Source of the DNA: B18-G4 sp032250805
GTDB taxonomy: Bacteria; Bacteroidota; Bacteroidia; Bacteroidales; B18-G4
Assembly (NCBI GenBank): GCA_032250805.1
Contig: JAVVEM010000006.1
Location: 1-64,000, forward strand
Length of the DNA stretch: 64,000 bases
Reading direction: 5' to 3'
In this document: in pieces, positions 32,460-40,692 of the stretch
Layout: each line of letters opens with the position of its first letter
How positions within the stretch are numbered: the first letter of the stretch is position 1
Translations under genes and position numbers: made by a program
The notes under the pieces: model-generated
What the model was told of the DNA's origin: nothing
What the model saw: only the letters and a program-made list of their open reading frames with translations
Database searches by the model: none

Positions 32460-33836
32460 ATGGGGGAAATGAGGAAGAAATTTTTATCTGAAGCAAACAC
32501 AAAGGCTTTTGATATCGGGCACAGGAAAACGATAAGCTATAACATTTCCCGTTATCATCAATCTGTTAAACAGGGAAAACTTCAATTTAAAAACCTGGAA
32601 CTGGCAAAAATTCGTGCTGCCCACCTCAAATATAAAATACTGAACGATCTTGAGAAGTATCTGATTGAATTTGAATCGAATTTTTCGCGCAGGGGAGGTA
32701 AAGTGATCTGGGCCCAGGATGCCCGCGAAGCAGTTAAAGAGATCATACAAATTACCCAAAGACATCAGGCAACGAAAGTGGTTAAATCAAAATCGATGAC
32801 TACAGAGGAAATTGATATTAATGAAGCTCTTGAAGCAATTGATGTAAATTCAATAGAAACCGACCTGGGCGAATATATTGCCCAATTATCAGGCGAAAGA
32901 CCATATCATATCGTTACTCCGGTAATGCAAAAATCAAAGGAAGACATCGCTGAATTGTTTTATAATCTTTTTGATCTTGATAAAAACAGCACTCCCGGGC
33001 AAATTACTTCTTTTGTTAGAAACCACTTGCGCAACGAATTTGTACAGGCAGATATAGGGATCACCGGAAGCAATTTTCTTATTGCCGATACAGGTTCAGT
33101 TGCAATTACCGAAAATGAAGGCAATGGAATGATGTCGATGTCTTTTCCAAAAGTTCATATTGCCGTTGCCGGTATCGAAAAACTGATCCCCTCAATAACC
33201 GATCTTGATCTTTTCTGGCCACTGCTGGCATCATATGGTACCGGACAAAAAGTAACGGCTTATAACTCAATCCTTAATGGGCCCAAAAGGAAAAATGAAA
33301 ATGACGGACCGAAGGAAATGTATGTTGTATTGCTTAACAATAAACGTACTGAGGTATTAAAAAAGGAGAGGCAAAGAATAGCCCTTTCGTGTATCAGATG
33401 TGGAGCCTGCCTGAATGCCTGTCCGGTTTACCGTAATATTGGCGGACATACCTACAATACAGTCTATACCGGCCCTATAGGTTCTGTTATTAGTCCTTTC
33501 ATGAACGGATTATCCGATTACAAGCATTTAAGTTTTGCGTCATCTTTATGTGGTGCGTGTACGGAAGTTTGTCCTGTGAAAATACCCTTACACAAGCTTT
33601 TACTGCTTAACCGAAATGATTCGGTAAAAGAAGGATTTGTTACTGCAGGCGAAAAACGAAGCATGTGGGCAATGAAAAAAATATTGTTAAACCGCAACAG
33701 CATGAATATGGGCGGTTTTGGTGTAAGAAATTATGTGTTTAAAAAGGTGGTTGGAAAACAATGGGGTCCCCGGAGAGACCTTCCCAAACTGGCCGGAAAA
33801 TCCTTTAATACGCTTTGGAAAGAAAGAGAAAGGTAA
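32460..33836 (+). CDS. lutB: LutB-type iron-sulfur lactate utilisation protein
   Basis: A 458-residue protein of the LutB/YkgF family, part of the LutABC lactate oxidation complex. An N-terminal LUD domain (to about 300) is followed by two [4Fe-4S] motifs, CIRCGACLNACPVY near residue 312 and LCGACTEVCPVKIP near 360. Neither lutA nor lutC is next to it; LutC and LutA may be encoded elsewhere, or this copy may serve another oxidase. Translation may begin at the ATG used here or the Met at residue 4. Cytoplasmic. Confidence 0.9.
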   Translation: MGEMRKKFLSEANTKAFDIGHRKTISYNISRYHQSVKQGKLQFKNLELAKIRAAHLKYKILNDLEKYLIEFESNFSRRGGKVIWAQDAREAVKEIIQITQRHQATKVVKSKSMTTEEIDINEALEAIDVNSIETDLGEYIAQLSGERPYHIVTPVMQKSKEDIAELFYNLFDLDKNSTPGQITSFVRNHLRNEFVQADIGITGSNFLIADTGSVAITENEGNGMMSMSFPKVHIAVAGIEKLIPSITDLDLFWPLLASYGTGQKVTAYNSILNGPKRKNENDGPKEMYVVLLNNKRTEVLKKERQRIALSCIRCGACLNACPVYRNIGGHTYNTVYTGPIGSVISPFMNGLSDYKHLSFASSLCGACTEVCPVKIPLHKLLLLNRNDSVKEGFVTAGEKRSMWAMKKILLNRNSMNMGGFGVRNYVFKKVVGKQWGPRRDLPKLAGKSFNTLWKERER

Positions 33837-33872
33837 ACATTATTAAGAGTATCGTGTTTCGTGAGTATTTAA

Positions 33873-33983
33873 TCCGCCTGCGCGTTCCGCTTCGGCGGAC
33901 GAGAAGGGGTTGTTAAATTCCCCGTAGCTTGCTGCGGAAATTAGTTTCCAGAGCTTGCTCTGGGGGTTAATACCATTTATTAA
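33873..33983 (+). repeat. Dispersed ~111-bp repeat with hairpins, copy 1
   Basis: Between lutB and the CDGSH gene. It contains three hairpins: TCCGCC/GGCGGA (33873-33899), CCGTAG-TTG-like CTGCGG (33922-33937) and CCAGAG-CTTG-CTCTGG near 33948-33963, and ends TTAATACCATTTATTAA. The copy at 48191-48302 matches over its full length with scattered substitutions, in the same orientation relative to the window. Confidence 0.85.
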
Positions 33984-33999
33984 TCATAAACATCAAGAT

Positions 34000-34173
34000 A
34001 TGAAAATAGAAATAATGGACAAAGGCCCATATATTGTTAAGGGCGAAAACACAATTGTGGATAAAAACGGTAAAGAAACTGTTCACCGGCAGGATACATA
34101 TCTTTGCCGTTGTGGAAGATCAACCAACAAACCCTATTGTGATGGGGCACACAGGAGTGTTGATTTTGATTAA
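34000..34173 (+). CDS. CDGSH iron-sulfur domain protein
   Basis: A 57-residue protein that is essentially one CDGSH-type [2Fe-2S] domain: CRCGRSTNKPYCDGAH supplies the three cysteines and the histidine ligand. Such proteins (mitoNEET-like) may act in electron transfer or cluster storage. ATG 34000 starts MKIEIMDKGPYIVKG; the longer open frame begins in the dispersed repeat and is ignored. The gene lies 17 bases after that repeat and converges with the TlpA-like gene. Cytoplasmic. Confidence 0.93.
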   Translation: MKIEIMDKGPYIVKGENTIVDKNGKETVHRQDTYLCRCGRSTNKPYCDGAHRSVDFD

Positions 34174-34186
34174 TATTTATTTTGCT

Positions 34187-35302
34187 TTATTCAACCTTTT
34201 CCGGCAGCAATTCTTCAAGTTTTTCTCTTAGTTCGTCACCCCGAAGGTTCCTGGCAACAATAATACCATCAGGATCGAGGATAATGCTCGAAGGGATTGA
34301 ACGAATGCCATAAAGCTTGCCGGCGGCATTATTCCAGTATTGCAGATCAGAAACATGATGCCAGGTTAATCCGTCGTCATGAATAGCCTTGATCCACTTA
34401 TCTCTCGTATTGTCGAAAGAAACGCCCAGAATATCAAACCCCCTGTCGTGAAAATCATTATAGCAGGCAACAATATTAGGATTTTCGGCACGGCAGGGCC
34501 CGCACCACGAAGCCCAAAAATCAACCAGCATATATTTTCCCTTACTGATTTCTGATAAGGTAATATCAACACCACTGGTATCTTTCATCGTAAAATCAAT
34601 CAAGGGCTGTCCGATATCCACACGCTTTAAAATCTCAATTCTGTCGACAAGTTCGGCATAATCAGGAGATGCTTCGAGTGCGGGGTCAAAATTATTAACG
34701 ACCTTCATCAACTCATCAACCGTCCACGAATACGCGTTTCGATAAGCAATAAAAGGAGCCACAACATCAGTATTGTTTTCAAAAACATAATCCTTTATAA
34801 ATTGCTGCTGTTCATCATACAAGGCATCAAGGCTTTGCTCAACACTGTCCCTTTCTTCTGCGGTTCCCGAATCCCTTACAATCCTGTATTCTTTATACAG
34901 CTCACGCATCCGGTCTTCGTATGTTTGTATTTCATCCAGGTATTTTGTGTATTGATCATGTGCAACAGAGCCGGTTATTGTGGTGGCATTGCGATCATTA
35001 TTAAATACTGAAACAACAATATTTCCTTCATCAAGAAATATCGGAACATTTCTTTTGAGGTTCTCGATAAAGATATAATGCATTACAGGAAAATCAACAA
35101 CACCTTCCATGCTGAATGTTCCTTCTTCAATAACTGCAGTATCAATTCTTACCCATTCTCCGCCTTCCCTTTTCTGCAGGTAGGCATTGCCATCGATCAG
35201 GGTATCGATCTGAACAGTAATTACATACTGCGAATCATTTTTTTCAGGGGAACAGGATGCCATCAGAAAAACAGCAATCAATAAATAAAATAGTTTTTTC
35301 AT
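34187..35302 (-). CDS. TlpA-like thiol-disulfide oxidoreductase lipoprotein with DUF4369
   Basis: A 371-residue lipoprotein. Signal MKKLFYLLIAVFLMASC with lipobox MASC, a beta-rich DUF4369-type domain (residues 25-115), a helical connector (about 120-225) and a C-terminal thioredoxin fold with the active site WASWCGPC near 275. It probably reduces or oxidises disulfides in the periplasm. ATG 35302 gives the signal peptide; the upstream extension to 35362 overlaps mreD and is unlikely. Common in Bacteroidota; the partner protein is not known. Confidence 0.88.
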   Translation of the reverse strand: MKKLFYLLIAVFLMASCSPEKNDSQYVITVQIDTLIDGNAYLQKREGGEWVRIDTAVIEEGTFSMEGVVDFPVMHYIFIENLKRNVPIFLDEGNIVVSVFNNDRNATTITGSVAHDQYTKYLDEIQTYEDRMRELYKEYRIVRDSGTAEERDSVEQSLDALYDEQQQFIKDYVFENNTDVVAPFIAYRNAYSWTVDELMKVVNNFDPALEASPDYAELVDRIEILKRVDIGQPLIDFTMKDTSGVDITLSEISKGKYMLVDFWASWCGPCRAENPNIVACYNDFHDRGFDILGVSFDNTRDKWIKAIHDDGLTWHHVSDLQYWNNAAGKLYGIRSIPSSIILDPDGIIVARNLRGDELREKLEELLPEKVE

Positions 35303-35358
35303 GTTTCGAAAATTATTTGTCAGTGGTTTAAATGCAGATATAAAACTAGTTAAAAACA

Positions 35359-35877
35359 TCAATCTTTAGCAACTTTTTTTGCAAAAAGATATTCAACAAG
35401 CAATACAAGTATCAAAGTTGAAACCGTACTTAGCACTACCCGGTACAGTGTTTGGAAAAATTCTGTAAAGCGGAACATCTCAATATAGAACAGCGTTATA
35501 TGATGAATAAATATCAGCAAAAGCGAATAAACAAAAAACCAGTTAAAGCCCATATCCTTGATTCCGGGGCCCAAACCCGGTTCAATATTTTTTGATCCTG
35601 TTAGTAAGCGGATGATTCCCGGGCGGCAAAAAGCCATAAATACAGATGCGGCAGCATTCAGTCCCGGGGTATGTAAAAAAATATCAACCGACAATCCCAA
35701 CAAAAACGAAGAAAGCAATAACAGCCAACCGGGTGTTTCAAACGGAAGCCACAAGATGAACAACACATACAGGTATGGGTTTATGTAACCATTGATCCTG
35801 ATATTATTAAGAACAAATACCTGAATGATCAGCAGGATAATAAAGCGGGCAATATTTATGATAAGCCGGTTATTCAT
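35359..35877 (-). CDS. mreD: Rod shape-determining protein MreD
   Basis: A 172-residue multi-pass membrane protein (five to six helices), beginning MNNRLIINIARFIILLIIQV and containing GLSVDIFLHTPGLNAAASVFMAF, which fits MreD of Bacteroidota. It works in the elongasome that guides lateral cell-wall synthesis. It overlaps mreC by 8 bases and is the last clear member of the purH-mreBCD unit. Confidence 0.9.
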   Translation of the reverse strand: MNNRLIINIARFIILLIIQVFVLNNIRINGYINPYLYVLFILWLPFETPGWLLLLSSFLLGLSVDIFLHTPGLNAAASVFMAFCRPGIIRLLTGSKNIEPGLGPGIKDMGFNWFFVYSLLLIFIHHITLFYIEMFRFTEFFQTLYRVVLSTVSTLILVLLVEYLFAKKVAKD

Positions 35878-36676
35878 TTGCCGGGTTTATTTTCAGACTG
35901 TCAATTTCGACAGAGGCCAGGTTTTTGCAAACATACACAAAGCCAAGATTATTAAAATCGGTTGAAAAGATCAGCTCGGCACGATTCAGCGTGCCCCCCT
36001 CATGCATTTTACTGCCAATGGTCCCGATCATTATATTCTGTGGAAAAACAAATGAGTACCCGCTGGTAACAACGGTATCGCCCTGTTTAGGGATGATATG
36101 TGTGGGGATATCTTCTACCAGCCCTTTGCGGTAATCTATCCCATCCCATACAACATTAACCATTTGTCCGCTGTTTTTTAGTCGTGCGCTTATCCTGGTA
36201 TTTTTGTTCAGGACCGACATGGCTGTGGCATAATGTTTTGTCAGTTCAATAATAATTCCGGCCACCCCATTCGAAGAAATGATGCCCATTTCTTTTTCGA
36301 TTCCATCTGCGCGGCCCTTATCGATCATGATATAATTATTTCTGTTCCGGCTGGTATTACTGATCACTTTTGCAGGTATGAAGATATAATTTGTATCGTT
36401 TGCGGATATACTATCCGGAAAACTTATCACTTCTGTCATGCTCCTCAGGCGGGCATTTTCTTCAAGCAGTTTACGGTTGGTTTTTTTCAGGGAAAAATAA
36501 TCGCTTATGGCTGTGAAACCCTCATATACAGAGCCTGTAAATGCATTGCTTGTGTTAATAATAGCCGACCTGTGATAATTGTTATGGTTGGCCAATAGAA
36601 CAAAAGCCAGCAGTTCGAGTATAACGAACAGGATAAAGAAAAACTGTTTTTTGAGGATCAGAAACAGATATTTCAT
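35870..36676 (-). CDS. mreC: Rod shape-determining protein MreC
   Basis: A 268-residue protein with an N-terminal membrane anchor (residues 10-30), a short coiled coil (about 60-80, SLKKTNRKLLEENARLRS) and two beta-barrel domains (DKGRADGIEKEMGIIS, VWDGIDYRKGLVED, GDTVVTSGYSFVFP). MreC links the MreB filament to periplasmic cell-wall enzymes. It overlaps mreD, and 67 bases separate it from mreB. Confidence 0.94.
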   Translation of the reverse strand: MKYLFLILKKQFFFILFVILELLAFVLLANHNNYHRSAIINTSNAFTGSVYEGFTAISDYFSLKKTNRKLLEENARLRSMTEVISFPDSISANDTNYIFIPAKVISNTSRNRNNYIMIDKGRADGIEKEMGIISSNGVAGIIIELTKHYATAMSVLNKNTRISARLKNSGQMVNVVWDGIDYRKGLVEDIPTHIIPKQGDTVVTSGYSFVFPQNIMIGTIGSKMHEGGTLNRAELIFSTDFNNLGFVYVCKNLASVEIDSLKINPANE

Positions 36677-36743
36677 AAAAAACCGCCTTCTGGTTCAACT
36701 TTAATTCAACATCGCCTGCGTTACGATGGAAAAACACCTTAAA

Positions 36744-37766
36744 CTATTTGATAAGGAATGTAAATTTATCAAAGTTCTTGAGCGCTATGCCGGTTCCTCT
36801 TGCTACCGCCCTCAGCGGGTCTTCGGCAACATGAATGGGAAGTTTTGTTTTCAGGTGGAGCCGTTTATCGAGGCCACGCAGCATCGAGCCCCCCCCAGCA
36901 AGGTATATGCCTGTGCGATAAATATCGGCCGAAAGTTCGGGTGGTGTCATTTCAAGTGCATTCAGCACCGCTGCCTCGATCTTTGATATTGATTTATCGA
37001 GCGCGTTGGCAATCTCGGCATAATTTACCGTAATCTCCTTGGGAATTCCCGTTAACATGTCTCTGCCGTGAACAGCATGATCTTCCGGAGGATTTTCAAG
37101 ATCGGTAATGGCGGCGCCCACTTCAATCTTAATTCTTTCGGCCGTACGTTCACCGATATTTATGTTATGCTGTTTACGCATATATTCCATAATATCGTAG
37201 GTAAAGTCATCGCCGGCAATTCTTATCGATTTATTGTTTACGATTCCTCCAAGGGCAATCACGGCAATTTCACTTGTTCCGCCGCCGATATCAATGACCA
37301 TATTTCCTGTAGGTTCAAGCACATCAATACCGATACCGATAGCTGCGGCCATAGGTTCATGGATCAGCTTAACTTCTTTGGCACCTGCCTGCTCGGCCGA
37401 ATCTTTTACTGCCCGCTCTTCTACTTCTGTAATCCCGGAGGGGATACAGATCACCATTTTCAGTGCGGGAGGAAACATGGTTTTTCGTGGAAAGATCATT
37501 TTGATCATTTCACGGATCATATATTCAGCCGATTGGAAATCGGCAATAACACCGTCGCGCAACGGCCTTACCGTTTTTATGTTTTCATGTGTTTTTCCGT
37601 GCATCATCATGGCCCGTTTTCCAACAGCAATGATCTTTCCTGTGTTCCTTTCTATGGCCACAATGGAGGGTTCGTCAACTACAACCTTATCGTTGTAAAT
37701 AATAATCGTATTGGCCGTTCCAAGGTCGATAGCGATTTCTTTTGTAAAAAATGAGAAGAGTCCCAT
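36744..37766 (-). CDS. mreB: Rod shape-determining protein MreB
   Basis: A 340-residue actin homologue. Phosphate-1 motif IDLGTANTII at residues 13-22, the phosphate-2 region VIDIGGGTSEIAVI near 160 and adenosine loop LAGGGSMLRGLD near 290 are all present. It polymerises under the membrane and positions cell-wall synthesis, implying a rod-shaped cell. It starts 11 bases after purH ends on the same strand. Confidence 0.97.
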   Translation of the reverse strand: MGLFSFFTKEIAIDLGTANTIIIYNDKVVVDEPSIVAIERNTGKIIAVGKRAMMMHGKTHENIKTVRPLRDGVIADFQSAEYMIREMIKMIFPRKTMFPPALKMVICIPSGITEVEERAVKDSAEQAGAKEVKLIHEPMAAAIGIGIDVLEPTGNMVIDIGGGTSEIAVIALGGIVNNKSIRIAGDDFTYDIMEYMRKQHNINIGERTAERIKIEVGAAITDLENPPEDHAVHGRDMLTGIPKEITVNYAEIANALDKSISKIEAAVLNALEMTPPELSADIYRTGIYLAGGGSMLRGLDKRLHLKTKLPIHVAEDPLRAVARGTGIALKNFDKFTFLIK

Positions 37767-37777
37767 ATAAATTTCTG

Positions 37778-39292
37778 TTAATGTTTAAAATGACGAATTC
37801 CTGTAAATACCATTGCAAGCTTATTTTCATTGCAATAATCAATAGAATCCTGGTCCCTTACCGAGCCTCCGGGCTGAATAATTGCCGTGATGCCGGCCTG
37901 ATGTGCAATTTTAACCGAATCAGAAAATGGGAAAAATGCATCTGAAGCCATTACGGCCCCATTCAGGTCAAAACCAAACTCGCCAGCTTTTGCAATGGCC
38001 TGCTTAAGGGCATCGACCCGGGAAGTTTGTCCCATTCCACTGGCAAGCAATTGTTTATTTTTAACAAGGACAATAGCATTTGATTTGGTATGCTTTACTA
38101 TTTTGTTTGCAAAAATAAGATCAGCGTTTTCGCGATCACCGGGCTGAATATCTGTTACTGTTTTCAGGTCGTTGACTGTCTCCGTCCTGACATCCCTGTC
38201 CTGAACAATAACACCGTTTAATAACGACCTGAATGTTCTGGAAGGCAAATCTATATCTTTTTTACGAAGGATGATCCTGTTTTTTTTTGATTTCAGTATT
38301 TCCAGTGCTTTGTCGTCGTAGCCGGGAGCCAGGATGATCTCAAAAAAAAGTTTATTGATCTCTGTTGCCGTTTCCGGGTCAATGATCTCATTGGCGGCAA
38401 GTACACCGCCAAATGCCGATACAGGATCTCCCGCAAGAGCATCTTTCCATGCTTCCGGCAGGGATTTTCTGCTTGCGATGCCACAGGCATTGTTATGTTT
38501 AAGGATGGCAAAGCTTGTTTCCCTGAATTCATCCATCAGCGCAATGGCTGCATCCAGATCGCCCAGGTTATTATATGATATGGCCTTGCCATGCAGCTGG
38601 TCAAATACCTGGTTTAATTTGCCATAGAACACCCCCTGCTGGTGTGGATTTTCGCCATACCTGAGTGGGGCTGCATCATGAAAACCAAGCCTGAAAGCAT
38701 TTTCTTCCCCTTCAGTAAAATATGCATGTATGGCAGTATCATAATCTGAGGATATGCCAAAAGCATAAGTGGCAAAACGTTTTCTGTCGGCAAGATCGCA
38801 ATTGCCCTGCTTTTCATTCAGCAAGGCAATAAGTTCATCGTAGTATTCCCTTGACGGAACAATAAGGACATCATTAAAGTTTTTAGCGGCAGCCCTGATC
38901 AGGGAAATTCCACCAATGTCTATCTTTTCAATAATCTCTGATGCATCCGTTGTTGATGCCACGGTATCCTCAAAGGGATAAAGATCAACAATAACAAGAT
39001 CAATCTCTGGAATACCGTATTCATCAAAATGAAGCCTGTCTTCCTGAAGATCTCTTCTGCCAAGAATACCTCCGAAAACTTTTGGATGAAGGGTTTTAAC
39101 CCTTCCGCCCAGTATTGAAGGATAGCCTGTAAGCGATTCGACGGTTTCGGCGTTTACCCCCATTTTTGATATGTATTCATAAGTTCCGCCTGTTGAAAAG
39201 ACCCTGATATCGTTTTTTTCGAGTAATGTAATGATCTCATCAAGGCGATCCTTATGATAAACTGTTACTAATGCACTTTTAATCTTTTTCAC
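37778..39292 (-). CDS. purH: Bifunctional AICAR transformylase / IMP cyclohydrolase
   Basis: A 504-residue enzyme for the last two steps of IMP synthesis. The cyclohydrolase part has FSTGGTYEYI near 30-40 and GGRVKTLHPKVFGGIL; the transformylase part includes LRYGENPHQQGVFY, ILKHNNACGIAS and AFGGVLAANE, and ends QPGGSVRDQDSIDYCNE. The frame opens at ATG 39331, but that codon lies 4 bases from a promoter box (39336-39343), so GTG 39292 (KKIKSALVTVYHKD), which gives the usual N-terminus, is chosen. First gene of the purH-mreBCD unit. Confidence 0.96.
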   Translation of the reverse strand: MKKIKSALVTVYHKDRLDEIITLLEKNDIRVFSTGGTYEYISKMGVNAETVESLTGYPSILGGRVKTLHPKVFGGILGRRDLQEDRLHFDEYGIPEIDLVIVDLYPFEDTVASTTDASEIIEKIDIGGISLIRAAAKNFNDVLIVPSREYYDELIALLNEKQGNCDLADRKRFATYAFGISSDYDTAIHAYFTEGEENAFRLGFHDAAPLRYGENPHQQGVFYGKLNQVFDQLHGKAISYNNLGDLDAAIALMDEFRETSFAILKHNNACGIASRKSLPEAWKDALAGDPVSAFGGVLAANEIIDPETATEINKLFFEIILAPGYDDKALEILKSKKNRIILRKKDIDLPSRTFRSLLNGVIVQDRDVRTETVNDLKTVTDIQPGDRENADLIFANKIVKHTKSNAIVLVKNKQLLASGMGQTSRVDALKQAIAKAGEFGFDLNGAVMASDAFFPFSDSVKIAHQAGITAIIQPGGSVRDQDSIDYCNENKLAMVFTGIRHFKH

Positions 39293-39335
39293 GTTAAACC
39301 AGATTAGGTATTTATATGCCGAAAACCGCAATGCC

Positions 39336-39343
39336 CAAATTTA
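39336..39343 (-). promoter_or_regulatory. -7 promoter box TAAATTTG of purH-mreBCD
   Basis: A minus-strand TAnnTTTG match 43 bases before GTG 39292. Divergent from the MacB-type permease gene. Confidence 0.5.
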
Positions 39344-39400
39344 GTGCATATTTTTGAAAGTTATTGTATAACTTTACAATTTGTTAGCGTTCGATACAAC

Positions 39401-40645
39401 ATGATATTCTTCAGATTACTACGGGAAAGCTATATTTTCGCCATTCACGAACTCATGGTGAATAAAACACGTACGATACTTACACTATTAGGTATCACGA
39501 TCGGAATATTTTCCATTATCAGTGTATTAACGGTATTTGATTCATTGGAAAACTCAATGCGTAAAGGTATCGACTCGTTGGGCAGCAATGTATTGTTTAT
39601 ACAAAAATGGCCATGGGCCATGGGGGGAGGCGATTATGCCTGGTGGAAATATTACCAGCGTCCGGAACCTTCATTAAAAGATCTTCGTGAAATTCAGCAC
39701 CGGAGTACTGCCTCCGAAGGCAGCGCCATGTTTGTTGAAGTACAAAGAAATGTTCATTACCAGAGCAATCGTATTGAGGACGTGTCGGTAATGGCGATTA
39801 CGCATGATTTTAGCCGGATCATGCCGATGGAAATTTCTATGGGCAGGTATTTTACAAACCTGGAATCAAACAGCGGAAAAAATGTTGTTATTCTGGGTGC
39901 CGACATTGCCGAAAATCTTTTCAGTACACTTGATCCTGTTGGCAGAAAAGTTAAGATTTTTAATCAAAAACTGGAAGTCATAGGTGTGTTAAAAAAGGAA
40001 GGTGAGGATTTGTTTGGGAATACTTCTGACGAGCAGGTTCTCATTCCCATGAATTACGCACGTACGGTTTTGGATATAAATAATATATCAACAACAATTG
40101 TTGTACGGGCAAAATCCTATGTTTCAAATGCTGAGCTTATGGATGAACTTACCGGCATCATGCGCTCGGTTCACAAACTAAAACCGTCAGCCGAAAATGA
40201 TTTTGCGATAAACGAAACAGATATTATTTCACAGAGTTTCGATCAGCTTTTTGGCATAATTGCTTTGGTTGGCTGGATCATTGGCGGTTTTTCCCTGATT
40301 GTGGGCGGATTCGGCATTGCCAACATCATGTTCGTGTCTGTGCGCGAAAGAACCAATATTATAGGCATACAAAAGTCCCTGGGGGCAAAAAACTTCTTCA
40401 TCCTTATCCAATTCCTCTTTGAAGCGGTTTTCCTTTCACTTATCGGTGGGTTTGTGGGCCTGTTGCTGGTGTATGCAGGATCCTATATCGGGACCAATAT
40501 TCTGGGCTTTGAGATCATATTAACCTGGAATAAGATCATTCTTGGACTGGCCACCTCCTCAGTTATCGGCTTGCTTGCAGGCTACATCCCGGCTCTGATG
40601 GCTTCGAGGCTCGACCCGGTTGAGGCCATGCGCATGAATGCATAA
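39401..40645 (+). CDS. MacB/FtsX-type ABC transporter permease
   Basis: A 414-residue permease. The N-terminal helix (LMVNKTRTILTLLGITIGIFSIIS) is followed by a large periplasmic MacB-core domain (about 60-265) and three C-terminal helices with the FtsX pattern (IANIMFVSVRERTNIIGIQKSLGA, GLLLVYAG, GLLAGYIPALMASRLDPVEAMR). It couples ATP hydrolysis to export of, or mechanical work on, a periplasmic substrate; the ATPase is not adjacent. ATG 39401 is chosen over the open frame at 39344, which overlaps the purH promoter region. Confidence 0.88.
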   Translation: MIFFRLLRESYIFAIHELMVNKTRTILTLLGITIGIFSIISVLTVFDSLENSMRKGIDSLGSNVLFIQKWPWAMGGGDYAWWKYYQRPEPSLKDLREIQHRSTASEGSAMFVEVQRNVHYQSNRIEDVSVMAITHDFSRIMPMEISMGRYFTNLESNSGKNVVILGADIAENLFSTLDPVGRKVKIFNQKLEVIGVLKKEGEDLFGNTSDEQVLIPMNYARTVLDINNISTTIVVRAKSYVSNAELMDELTGIMRSVHKLKPSAENDFAINETDIISQSFDQLFGIIALVGWIIGGFSLIVGGFGIANIMFVSVRERTNIIGIQKSLGAKNFFILIQFLFEAVFLSLIGGFVGLLLVYAGSYIGTNILGFEIILTWNKIILGLATSSVIGLLAGYIPALMASRLDPVEAMRMNA

Positions 40646-40671
40646 AAAAAGCTGCCCTTAAAGAGCAGCTT
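40644..40671 (-). terminator. Bidirectional terminator between the permease and ppiD-like genes
   Basis: AAGCTGC (40649-40655) pairs with GCAGCTT (40665-40671). On the minus strand the hairpin is followed by seven T, placing a strong terminator 22 bases past the ppiD-like stop codon. Confidence 0.85.
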
Positions 40672-40692
40672 GATAAATTTTCAGACAGAATT

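Noticed and set aside
37068..37754. A 228-codon plus-strand frame opposite mreB
   Set aside because: mreB is fully conserved on the other strand; the frame encodes improbable His/Phe/Asn-rich sequence.
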